From contig NZ_KE695650.1 in assembly GCF_000454065.1 (NCBI RefSeq), forward strand, positions 62,001 to 126,000: a DNA stretch of 64,000 nucleotides. The letters are read 5' to 3'. Positions 16,825-24,004 of this stretch are shown piece after piece. The translations under genes were made by a program, and so were the position numbers. Origin of the DNA: Brevibacillus thermoruber 423. Lineage in GTDB: Bacteria > Bacillota > Bacilli > Brevibacillales > Brevibacillaceae. Under the pieces are notes generated by a model. It made no database searches. It was not told where the DNA came from and was given only the letters and a program-made list of their open reading frames with translations. The first letter of the stretch is position 1. The number at the start of each line of letters is the position of its first letter.

Positions 16825-18054
16825 ATGAAAAATAGTTTCTTTCTTTTTAGGATTGCGTTCCTCCGCTCCATTCTTATGTCGGTGTTCTTTCTACAGATAG
16901 GGATTTGGGTGCGTAACTTCGCAGTCCTAATGTTCGTTCTGAAGGAGACGAATAACGACGCGTTCGCTGTCACCATGATATCGGTAGCCCAGTACGCTCC
17001 GATGTTTTTGTTTTCGTTTATTGGGGGAACGTTGGCTGATCGTTGGAAACCGAAGAAGACAATGGTGATCTGTGACATGCTCTCCTCTCTCTTCGTCCTT
17101 CTAGTATTGGTGACGTTGAAGATCGGGATCTGGGAGATCGTCTACGTCGTGACTCTGGCATCGTCGATCCTATCGCAGTTTTCACAACCTTCAACGATGA
17201 AATTATACAAAAGGCACGTACCTTCAGATAAGCTACAATCAGCGCTGGCAATGTTCCAGACACTCCAGTCGATGTTTATGATAATCGGACCAGCAGTCGG
17301 GGCATATGTGTATGAGAGATTTGGCATCTTTGTTTCGCTTGCCATTACTTCACTTATGTTTCTATTCTCTTCTCTAGCACTGTCCACTATTCCTCGAGAC
17401 GAGGAGGAAGTGATTCGGTCAACTAATCATAGTATGTTTAGGGATGTCATGGATGGATTTCGTTACATCTTGTACAAGCCTGAGTTAAAGATCATGGGTG
17501 CTTGCTACATGTTTGCCGGCTTGGCGGTCGGAATGATCCAGCCGCTCGCCGTATTCGTTATTATGGAGAAGTTGTTCTTGCCAAAAGAAAGTGTAATGTA
17601 CCTAATGGTAGCGTCTGGAGTATCCACCTTATTGGGTAGCGTATTGGTCATGCTTCTTCGAAACAGGATTACTCCACAAAAACTATTGGTACTGGGTATG
17701 TTGGTGGATTCAATAAGTCTGATCGTTATTGGTTTTTCTGAGTCCGTTATGCTTACCTTTACAGCTCAGATTGTCTACGGCTTGTTTCAACCAATGATTC
17801 ACATTGGTATTAGCGCGATCATCGTCAGTACGACGGGCCAGGAATATCTAGGCCGGGTCAACGGCTTCCTAAACCCCTTGTTTATGGGAATGATGGTTTT
17901 GATGATGTGCGTTTCTGGCTGGTTGAAGGACTTGCTTTCGATCACCTCCATCTACATCTTTGCTGGTCTTCTGTTCTTTACTGGTATGAGCACGGTCCTT
18001 CCACTACTTCAGAATAATCTCGCTTCGAAAAAAGAGACGCAGACAACTACCTAA
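16825..18054 (+). CDS. MFS transporter, EntS-like exporter
   Basis: 409 aa, almost entirely hydrophobic, with about twelve membrane segments. The MFS loop 2-3 signature reads GGTLADRWKPKK near 62-73. This branch (MFS_3, related to enterobactin exporter EntS and macrolide efflux proteins) commonly exports siderophores and natural products. It is the last gene of the NRPS operon, 12 bp after the acetyltransferase gene, and is the obvious candidate for product export or self-resistance. Decayed DNA begins immediately downstream, so the cluster ends here. Confidence 0.88.
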   Translation: MKNSFFLFRIAFLRSILMSVFFLQIGIWVRNFAVLMFVLKETNNDAFAVTMISVAQYAPMFLFSFIGGTLADRWKPKKTMVICDMLSSLFVLLVLVTLKIGIWEIVYVVTLASSILSQFSQPSTMKLYKRHVPSDKLQSALAMFQTLQSMFMIIGPAVGAYVYERFGIFVSLAITSLMFLFSSLALSTIPRDEEEVIRSTNHSMFRDVMDGFRYILYKPELKIMGACYMFAGLAVGMIQPLAVFVIMEKLFLPKESVMYLMVASGVSTLLGSVLVMLLRNRITPQKLLVLGMLVDSISLIVIGFSESVMLTFTAQIVYGLFQPMIHIGISAIIVSTTGQEYLGRVNGFLNPLFMGMMVLMMCVSGWLKDLLSITSIYIFAGLLFFTGMSTVLPLLQNNLASKKETQTTT

Positions 18055-18061
18055 CGTGTCA

Positions 18062-18498
18062 TAGCCCCGTCTACACGGCGATCACTTCTCGGAATTCAAC
18101 CGGGGAGAGGTCGCCGAGTTTTTCTGGAAGCGATGCGTTGTCAAAGCAATTCCCGCGTCTTGAATGGCTTCCCATAAGTTCTTTCTCCTCGAGTAGATCC
18201 CTGTACGATTTAGTTGTGTATTGAAATCCTTGGTAGGAATGAGGTCTAAAATACCCGACAAATAGACAAAATCATGACCAATTCGAATATAGGTCATGTC
18301 AGTCACAAATTTCTTCAAAATGGTTTCTGCTGTAAATTCACGGTTGAGGACATTCGGAAAGACTACGGATGGTTTGCGACCTGCATATGGCCGTTTCTTG
18401 CGGATAACGGAATGAATTCCCAGCTCGCGCATCAGCCTGCGTGTGAAGATCAGCGATAAAATCCCCAATAGAATCGGTTGAAAATTCCCCATTTTCAT
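18062..18498 (-). pseudogene. IS3-family transposase fragment, decayed
   Basis: Minus-strand remnant of the integrase-core (OrfB) part of an IS3-type transposase. One frame reads RRLMRELGIHSVIRKKR, GRKPSVVFPNVLNREF, then VTDMTYIRIG and YLSGILDL, the region of the first catalytic Asp. The middle catalytic part is missing. The end reappears in another frame as KLGDLSPVEFREVIAV (about 18064-18115), the normal C-terminus. At least one frameshift and a large deletion make it non-functional. It marks the right edge of the NRPS island. Confidence 0.75.
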
Positions 18499-18512
18499 CG
18501 CAGACTCTCTCC

Positions 18513-18797
18513 TTGGAGGAGAGAGACATTAGGATTACAGTTGACTACTACTATGAATGGGATGACACCGAATTGGTTAATGGTACCGATGACGGATGGG
18601 TTGTAAACTGGGATACCGAGGAAGCCTATGCTGATGCCACGGGTGCCGACAGTGATATCTCCATTGTCGAGAATGAAATTGGTGGTATGGGTATGGAAGT
18701 TGAGGATGACAATAAAAGGGGAAATGCTTGGGTAATTTTGACAGCACGTCGCTGGCTTAATGTTTGTTCCGGAAGGTTCTCAATACAACCAAGGTAA
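18513..18797 (+). pseudogene. Acidic open frame of unknown origin, probably a remnant
   Basis: A 94-codon frame that would need a TTG start. Its first 70 codons look protein-like and very acidic (WDDTELVNGTDDGW, then ADSDISIVENEIGG), but it runs out into arginine-rich sequence typical of read-through. No family recognised and no convincing ribosome site. Its place between a dead transposase and another decayed gene argues for a gene fragment. Confidence 0.25.
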
Positions 18798-18913
18798 GCG
18801 TTAGGCACTGCCAATGCTTCAGATAACCGTCTAAGATTAGGCGGGCTACGGCGGTAAGGGACAACGTTCTGTAAGATTGTTCATCGGTCGTCTGGGGGTG
18901 GAAAGGGTATTGT

Positions 18914-19094
18914 ATGTTCTTCCGCGGAGTAAAAGGAACAGAATCCACATACCGACTGATTTATTGGAGTTACACCGGGCATCTACGAAGATGACCGACG
19001 AGAGGGCAACCTGGTCTCAGCAGTCAATGCATTTTGTAACCAGTTCCGTAGGATTGCAGATCGACTTGGGTCGTTGGAATATCAAATTTTATGA
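18914..19094 (+). pseudogene. Frameshifted gene remnant of unknown family
   Basis: From ATG 18914 the frame reads MFFRGVKGTESTYRLIYW; one frame over it continues GVTPGIYEDDRREGNL, then VNAFCNQFRRIADRLGS, ending YQIL at the stop before 19094. Both halves look like real protein joined by a frameshift. A further short frame at 19091-19207 has an in-frame stop between KEQIFTR and DEDTKYEAVRL. I do not recognise the family. Confidence 0.3.
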
Positions 19095-19438
19095 AAAAGA
19101 AAATGTGGAAAAAATGGAAGGAACAGATCTTTACTCGTTAAGATGAGGATACGAAGTACGAGGCTGTTCGCTTGTGTTTGGAAGAGAGTGCAGCTATCAG
19201 GGGATAAGAGAAAAGCTGTTTCGATGACTCCGGGCGCGACACCGCGAGTAACCCGGGAGGCCATTCGTCAGTTGCGATTATCATGCTTGGTTTGCAAACA
19301 GACCGATCGTACGAAAAACAGTCGACCGCAAACAACCATGTTCACGCCTGATCAAGGGACTGGTATGGGGCTTCACCAGGTTGTTCCCTATGCATGCAGC
19401 CATATGCCGATAAATTGGTCCCATTTGGAAAAAACAAG

Positions 19439-19454
19439 TGTGATGCCCGTCACA
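19439..19454 (+). promoter_or_regulatory. Crp/Fnr-type box upstream of hemerythrin
   Basis: Perfect palindrome TGTGA-TGCCCG-TCACA. A candidate -10 (TATACT, 19477-19482) sits so that the box centre (19446.5) is about 41-42 bp before the inferred transcription start, the class II activator position. Consensus TGTGA-N6-TCACA is shared by Crp and the Bacillus Fnr box. Confidence 0.7.
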
Positions 19455-19512
19455 GCTTTTCCATACGGCTCAGATGTATACTCGAGATGCAGGAAACGAA
19501 GGAGTGATTCGC

Positions 19513-20058
19513 ATGAGCCAAGTGCCCCATCATTGCAGCATGATGTCGGGGAGCCATGCACACGTGACACTTTGCGAACCGCTGGCCCAGTTGAAACGAG
19601 AGCATGGCCCCCTCAGGAAACAAATGGATGCCTTTGCCCAGTTGGCAGCCGAAATTGGAGTGGATCAAGCAAAAACGGATTGGAGCCGGCAGCTTGCCGA
19701 GCTGAAAGAAAAGGTGGATGCCTTTGTCCGGGAGCTCGACCCTCACTCCGAGCGGGAACAGGGAGCCCTTTTTCCGCTCATGGCGAACTATATCGGCAGG
19801 CAGGTGGGGCCGATTGCCGTGATGGAATACGAACACGAACTTGCCAAGCGTAACCTGAAGACGTTCAAAGAAGCGATGGAACACGTGAAGGAGCCGGTGG
19901 ATGCTGAACACGCGAAAGAGATCGCTTCCTATGCACTGCAGGCCCATGCCGTTTTAACGGATCATTTCACGAAAGAAGAGAACGTGCTGTTTCCGATGGC
20001 GGAGAACATGCTGAGCGCGGAAGAAAAGGACGAGCTCAGCCGTGCGCTGCGATCCTGA
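19513..20058 (+). CDS. Hemerythrin-domain (HHE) protein
   Basis: 181 aa from ATG 19513, chosen because AGGAG lies 9 bp before it; an in-frame ATG 39 bp upstream has no such site. The protein is a four-helix hemerythrin-like fold with metal-ligand candidates in REHGPL, DPHSEREQGALFP, YEHEL and TDHFTKEENVLFP. Such proteins bind a di-iron centre and handle O2, NO or iron-sulfur repair. The N-terminus adds HHCSMM and HAH, possible extra metal ligands. A perfect Crp/Fnr-type box lies upstream, and the cupin gene follows 28 bp downstream, probably in the same transcript. Confidence 0.88.
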   Translation: MSQVPHHCSMMSGSHAHVTLCEPLAQLKREHGPLRKQMDAFAQLAAEIGVDQAKTDWSRQLAELKEKVDAFVRELDPHSEREQGALFPLMANYIGRQVGPIAVMEYEHELAKRNLKTFKEAMEHVKEPVDAEHAKEIASYALQAHAVLTDHFTKEENVLFPMAENMLSAEEKDELSRALRS

Positions 20059-20086
20059 TTGATGTTGATTGGCAGGAGATGAAAGA

Positions 20087-20398
20087 ATGAAGAGATACCC
20101 GCTGTCATTCGAAGAAACCTTTATTCGGCCGATGCTGGATAATGGGGTGTCGAAAGTCGTGAAATTCTCGTTTCCAAAAGGAAAGAAATTACAAAAACAC
20201 AAGACGTCGAGCGATATTCTGCTATTTGTGCTGCAGGGAACCATCCGCTTTACCGCCCATGAAGAAGTGGAACTGGCTGCTGCCAGCATGATCAGCCTTG
20301 AGAAGCAGGTCGAGCATGCCATTGAAGCATTGGAAGACAGTGTGGTCGTTCTGGTGCTGACACCCAGCCCGGAAGCTCATTCGATGTTCAAACCATAA
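20087..20398 (+). CDS. Small cupin-domain protein
   Basis: 103 aa from ATG 20087 (AGGAG just upstream); a longer reading from a TTG at 20069 is less likely. A single cupin barrel: the first motif is only partly kept (KGKKLQKHKTSSDILLFVLQG) and the second is near VEHAIEALEDS. Function unknown; such one-barrel cupins often bind a metal or a small ligand. It follows the hemerythrin gene closely and so probably shares its oxygen/NO-responsive control. Confidence 0.75.
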   Translation: MKRYPLSFEETFIRPMLDNGVSKVVKFSFPKGKKLQKHKTSSDILLFVLQGTIRFTAHEEVELAAASMISLEKQVEHAIEALEDSVVVLVLTPSPEAHSMFKP

Positions 20399-20409
20399 AT
20401 GGAATCGTT

Positions 20410-20802
20410 TCAGACCTGCCGCTCGCGTTCTCCCTGTTCGGACCGGCGGGTCAGCCAGCGCTGGAGAACGATGGCTTGGTTGTGGACGGCATCTTTCGCG
20501 GCGTAGACCAGGGTGACGTTTTTTTCAACCGCGATGCCGCATATCCGATCGGCGAGTTCATTCCGGATCGGATCTTCCGCCAGTTCCCGTTCGTATCTTT
20601 CAGTAAATTCGGCAAACCGCTCCGGTCGGTGGCCGAACCACTTGCAGAGTTCGGAGCTCGGGGCGATGTCTTTCATCCACGCGTCGACCGCTGCGCGCTC
20701 TTTGGAAATGCCGCGCGGCCAAAACCGGTCAACCAGGATGCGGACGCCGTCTTCAGGGGAGGGCGGGTCGTAAATTCGTTTTACCGATATCTGGTGCACC
20801 AT
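20410..20802 (-). CDS. DUF488-family protein
   Basis: About 130 aa from ATG 20802 (start MVHQISVKRIYD). Hallmarks of the family are visible: GVRILVDRFWPRGISKE, then AWMKDIAPS, ELCKWFGH and VTLVYAAKD. Biochemical function is not established; members are often found near stress and redox genes. A longer reading upstream overlaps the probable promoter and lacks a ribosome site. It converges on the cupin gene. Confidence 0.85.
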   Translation of the reverse strand: MVHQISVKRIYDPPSPEDGVRILVDRFWPRGISKERAAVDAWMKDIAPSSELCKWFGHRPERFAEFTERYERELAEDPIRNELADRICGIAVEKNVTLVYAAKDAVHNQAIVLQRWLTRRSEQGERERQV

Positions 20803-20854
20803 GGGACAATCAGCCTTCTTTCCTAACTTGCCGTACATTGTTTGCGTCAAGTCC

Positions 20855-20883
20855 ATTATAACACGACGGAACCACGAAATGAA
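20855..20883 (-). promoter_or_regulatory. Putative sigma-A promoter for the DUF488 gene
   Basis: Minus strand: TTCATT, 17 bp, then a perfect TATAAT at 20855-20860, about 50 bp upstream of the DUF488 start. Confidence 0.45.
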
Positions 20884-20939
20884 CGAAGGGTGCCCAAGCC
20901 AAGAAACGTGCAGCAGCACAAGATCGAAACGGGAATGGA

Positions 20940-20962
20940 AAAGACCTCACATCGAGGTCTTT
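20940..20962 (-). terminator. Terminator after the small membrane protein gene
   Basis: Hairpin AAAGACCTC/GAGGTCTTT with a 5-base loop followed by TTTT on the minus strand, 7 bp past the stop at 20970. Confidence 0.6.
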
Positions 20963-20969
20963 GTGTGGT

Positions 20970-21305
20970 TTACGTTGAACCGATATCTTGCTTTTTCGCC
21001 TTGCTGTTGAGCAGAAACAGAACCCACCAAATGAACAAAAACAAATAACCTGCGATTGTGAATACAGTCCACATTTCCCCTTGCTGCAATTGATCAAGGA
21101 AATGTTCAAATTCGTTCATACCTTCTGCTCTTCCAATACTGTTTATCAAAGAAATGATGGGAACTGTTACGGCAAAAAGAATGGCTGCAACGGACAACCG
21201 TATCCGTTTCTTTCGTATCACACTATAGATGGCAGTCCCTGCTGTTGATAAGAAAAACAGATAATAGATCACCCAAAACCAATTCGGAAGCGTCTCCCAA
21301 TACAT
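20970..21305 (-). CDS. Small three-helix membrane protein, unknown function
   Basis: 111 aa from ATG 21305 (start MYWETLPNW), preceded by AAAGGGG. Hydrophobic segments lie near WVIYYLFFLSTAGTAIY, LSVAAILFAVTVPIISL and WTVFTIAGYLFLFIWW, separated by a basic stretch KKRIR. I do not recognise a family. It follows the Crp/Fnr regulator on the same strand by about 90 bp and ends at a terminator, so the two may be co-transcribed. Confidence 0.7.
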   Translation of the reverse strand: MYWETLPNWFWVIYYLFFLSTAGTAIYSVIRKKRIRLSVAAILFAVTVPIISLINSIGRAEGMNEFEHFLDQLQQGEMWTVFTIAGYLFLFIWWVLFLLNSKAKKQDIGST

Positions 21306-21398
21306 TTTCCACCCCTTTGTATGTGTAGCGAGTAAACCATGGGTGTGAACGCCGTGACCTGCATGGAGGAATAGACAGGGGGATGTCGGCAGCAACGG

Positions 21399-22082
21399 TT
21401 ACTGTTCACCCCATCGTTTTAACGCATCCTTGTCCAAAATGATGATGCCCGAACGGTGTGTGTCAAGAATTCGCTGTTTTTTCAGTTGATTGACCAACCG
21501 ATTTACGGTTTCTCTGGATGAACCGATCGCATTGGCCAACTCCTGATGGGTCATGGGCAACTCGATGTACACACGGGAATCGTTCACTTCTCCGTGTTTA
21601 TCTGCCAATTGCAACAGAAAGAAAGCAATCCTGCCGTGCACGTCGTGACCGGTAAACTGCTGAAGTTTTTGCTGGAGTTCGCGAATTTTGGCCCCCATGA
21701 CATCGATGACCTTGATGGCAATCGACGGCATTGACAAGATGAGCTGTTCAAAAGCGTGGACGGGAATTGTCAGGACGTGAGTGTCCACAAGGGCTTCCGT
21801 CGTCGCCGGATAGGGCGTTTGCGTAAAGAAACCGGTATGCGGAAACATATCTCCGGTCTGCAGCAGCGATACGATTTGTTCATGGCCCTCCTCGTCGGTT
21901 TTGTAGGCTTTGACAAGCCCGTCCTGAATGAAAAAGACCGCTTCTTTTTCGCTTCCTTCCATAAAGATGGTCGTCTTTTTCCGGAACAGGCGATGCATGG
22001 TGATTTCTTCGACGCGGGCCAGTTCCTGTCGGTTCAAGTCGCGGAATAAAGGAACCTGCTGCAAACAATCCCCATTTCTCAT
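21399..22082 (-). CDS. Crp/Fnr-family transcriptional regulator
   Basis: 227 aa. N-terminal cyclic-nucleotide-type beta barrel about 10-125 (FMEGSEKEAVFFIQDGLV), a dimer helix, then a C-terminal winged helix about 150-222 with THQELANAIGSSRETVNRLV. There is one cysteine near the N-terminus, not the four of E. coli FNR, so a canonical N-terminal iron-sulfur cluster is unlikely; a heme or other sensor (DNR-like) or cluster-free control fits better. The start has a GAGGAAGGA site. It is the probable protein for the TGTGA-N6-TCACA boxes upstream of hemerythrin and hcp; that link is inference from proximity and motif type. Confidence 0.9.
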   Translation of the reverse strand: MRNGDCLQQVPLFRDLNRQELARVEEITMHRLFRKKTTIFMEGSEKEAVFFIQDGLVKAYKTDEEGHEQIVSLLQTGDMFPHTGFFTQTPYPATTEALVDTHVLTIPVHAFEQLILSMPSIAIKVIDVMGAKIRELQQKLQQFTGHDVHGRIAFFLLQLADKHGEVNDSRVYIELPMTHQELANAIGSSRETVNRLVNQLKKQRILDTHRSGIIILDKDALKRWGEQ

Positions 22083-22413
22083 ACATAGTCCTTCCTCACG
22101 TAATTTCTTCCATTATAACGGATCAGAGCGATCTTTTTGAAGTGACATGCAAGGAACGGAGAACCTCCGGATGGAGGTCGCATGGTGACTTGCCATTCGC
22201 TGGTCAAGGAGTCGGGAAACGCCTTGGGGGGGCCGTCTGCCTGGAGGCGGCGGCGATGAAGCTATAGAGAAAGAATCCGGTGACGGCAGACCTTTCAAGC
22301 CATGGAAAGAAAAGCGTGCACCATGGGTTTGCGAAAGAGACCGATACGGTTTCGTCGGACATCCCCGCATAACATGGTGCACGGTCATGACATTCCATGC
22401 CGTACAGCGGAAG
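22083..22413. other. Gene-free stretch with an inverted repeat
   Basis: Between hcp and the regulator gene. It holds the regulator's promoter at its left end and an 11-bp perfect inverted repeat (CGTGCACCATG 22315-22325, CATGGTGCACG 22373-22383) enclosing a smaller CCGA/TCGG hairpin. A second short pair, GTCTGCC/GGCAGAC, lies around 22231-22288. A 64-codon minus frame exists but has no ribosome site. No gene called. Confidence 0.4.
22112..22141 (-). promoter_or_regulatory. Putative sigma-A promoter of the Crp/Fnr-family gene
   Basis: Minus strand: TTCAAA at 22136-22141, 18 bp, perfect TATAAT at 22112-22117, 30 bp before the start codon. Confidence 0.5.
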
Positions 22414-23703
22414 TTATTTCGCCAGCATGTCAGCCAAATCTTCTTGCGGGTCCCCAATTACCTTGAGATGAAACGTGTTTTGCAGGAAGTGTACTACACC
22501 TGGGGTTAAAAATTCCGGAACCTTCGGACCAATCCGTATGTCCGTGATTCCTAAGCTGAACAATCCCAGCAAAATGGCAATCGCTTTCTGCTCGAACCAG
22601 GACAGTACAATGCTGACCGGCAGCTCGTTGATGTCACAGTGGAGAGCGTCCGCCAACGCGCGCGCAATTTTTACCGTGGAAATGGAGTTGTTGCATTGCC
22701 CCAGATCAATATACCGTGGGATGCCTGTATTTCCTACGGTTCCAAAATCAATATCGTTAAAACGAAATTTCCCGCAGGAGGTGGTTAAAATGACCGTATC
22801 ATTTGGAAGCGACGCAGCCAACTCCCGATAGTAATTTCCACCCTTTCCAGGGGCATCACAACCGGCGATCACAAAAAACCTCCGAATCTTGCCTTCGTGT
22901 ACGGCCGAAATCAGTTCCGGCGCCAGACCGATCACGGTTTCGTGGTGATAGCCGGTGACCAGTTTCTGATCCGAGTCGATATGTGCCGCTGGCAGTTGCA
23001 ACGCTTTTTCGATGATCGGAGTAAAATCGTTATGTTCAATTTTCGTAACGCCTTCCAGTCCTGCTACTTCATAGGAGAAGAATCGGTCCGAGTAGGTTCC
23101 CTTAATCGGCATCACACAATTGGTTGTCGCCAATATGGCCCCAGGGAATTCTTCAAACAGTTTTCGCTGATCGTACCAGGCCTTTCCGATGTTTCCCTTT
23201 AAATGAGGATATTTTCGTAATGCAGGATATCCGTGGGCAGGCAGCATCTCCGAGTGCGTATAAACATTGATTCCTTTGCCTTCTGTTTGTTTCAGCAATT
23301 CTTCCAGGGCAAGCAGGTTATGACCGGTGACGACAATACATTTTCCTTCGATTTTATTTTGCGTGACCGTAATAGGCTGAGGGATGCCAAATCGTTCCGT
23401 ATGTGCACGGTCCAGCAGTTCCATCACTTTTATCGCTGCCGACCCAACTTTCATGGCCATGTCAACATGTTCCTGGAAATGAAAATTTACATTTGTCAAA
23501 GTGAAGTACAGGGCTTCATGGGTAATCGCATCCACTTCGGGGTCCGTATACCCCAACTCCCTTGCATGTGTTGCATAAGCAGCGATTCCTTTGAGGGCAA
23601 ATACAATCGTATCTTGGATGCTGGCCAGATCTTCATTTTTCCCGCATACGCCGACTACTTTGCAGCCGCCAGTCGCTGTTTGCTCGCATTGATAACAAAA
23701 CAT
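22414..23703 (-). CDS. hcp: Hydroxylamine reductase / hybrid-cluster protein
   Basis: 430 aa from ATG 23703, with AGGAGG 9 bp before it. The N-terminal cluster motif is MFCYQCEQ with Cys3, Cys6, Cys14 and Cys20; hybrid-cluster ligand motifs follow, including GHNLLALEELL, TNCVMPI, AGCDAPG and TSCGKFRFND. The family carries a hybrid 4Fe-2O-2S cluster and reduces NO or hydroxylamine during anaerobic nitrosative stress. Its promoter region has two perfect Crp/Fnr-type boxes, the nearer about 41.5 bp before the inferred start. No hcr reductase gene is visible; many Gram-positive hcp genes lack one. Confidence 0.95.
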   Translation of the reverse strand: MFCYQCEQTATGGCKVVGVCGKNEDLASIQDTIVFALKGIAAYATHARELGYTDPEVDAITHEALYFTLTNVNFHFQEHVDMAMKVGSAAIKVMELLDRAHTERFGIPQPITVTQNKIEGKCIVVTGHNLLALEELLKQTEGKGINVYTHSEMLPAHGYPALRKYPHLKGNIGKAWYDQRKLFEEFPGAILATTNCVMPIKGTYSDRFFSYEVAGLEGVTKIEHNDFTPIIEKALQLPAAHIDSDQKLVTGYHHETVIGLAPELISAVHEGKIRRFFVIAGCDAPGKGGNYYRELAASLPNDTVILTTSCGKFRFNDIDFGTVGNTGIPRYIDLGQCNNSISTVKIARALADALHCDINELPVSIVLSWFEQKAIAILLGLFSLGITDIRIGPKVPEFLTPGVVHFLQNTFHLKVIGDPQEDLADMLAK

Positions 23704-24004
23704 GGATACGTCCTCCTTCTCCTGTTCAATGTGGGATGTGTGTGAGCCATCCCTGTGTCTGTTTCCATTATGCGTAAAAAGCGTTTGTTCAGATGTGACG
23801 AGCATCACACTTTGTGATTCATTTCACAAACATGACAAAATTTCACGATACCGCCGTGCGGGCGAACTGACGTCGTACAGAAACCATCCCCGCAGCGGAG
23901 GGATGGTGCTGCCTCGCGAACGCTCGCTTCTGTTGGTTTTTTGTCAAGGTTTATAGCCCGGTTGAGTCATTTACGAACAGGCCGGGGAGCGCTATGTTGA
24001 TGGT
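23704..24004. promoter_or_regulatory. Divergent hcp / nosD control region
   Basis: For hcp (minus strand) a -10 CATAAT lies at 23767-23772. Two perfect Crp/Fnr boxes sit at 23794-23809 and 23813-23828. Toward nosD there is a hairpin ACCATCCC/GGGATGGT (23883-23907), possibly in the nosD leader; I see no clear sigma-A promoter for nosD. Confidence 0.55.
23794..23828. promoter_or_regulatory. Two tandem perfect Crp/Fnr-type boxes upstream of hcp
   Basis: TGTGA-CGAGCA-TCACA at 23794-23809 and TGTGA-TTCATT-TCACA at 23813-23828, centres 19 bp apart. Relative to the hcp -10 (23767-23772) the centres fall near -41.5 and -60.5, the class II arrangement plus a second upstream dimer. Confidence 0.75.

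Noticed and set aside
21399..22082. Calling the Crp/Fnr-like gene fnr
   Set aside because: It lacks the four-cysteine cluster ligands at the N-terminus and the sensor type cannot be read from sequence.
22204..22398. 64-codon minus frame with one hydrophobic segment after hcp
   Set aside because: No ribosome site, no conserved look, and it overlaps the inverted repeats; treated as non-coding.
23883..23907. ACCATCCC/GGGATGGT hairpin as a terminator or riboswitch before nosD
   Set aside because: No T tract follows directly and no riboswitch core is recognisable; kept only as a note in the control region.
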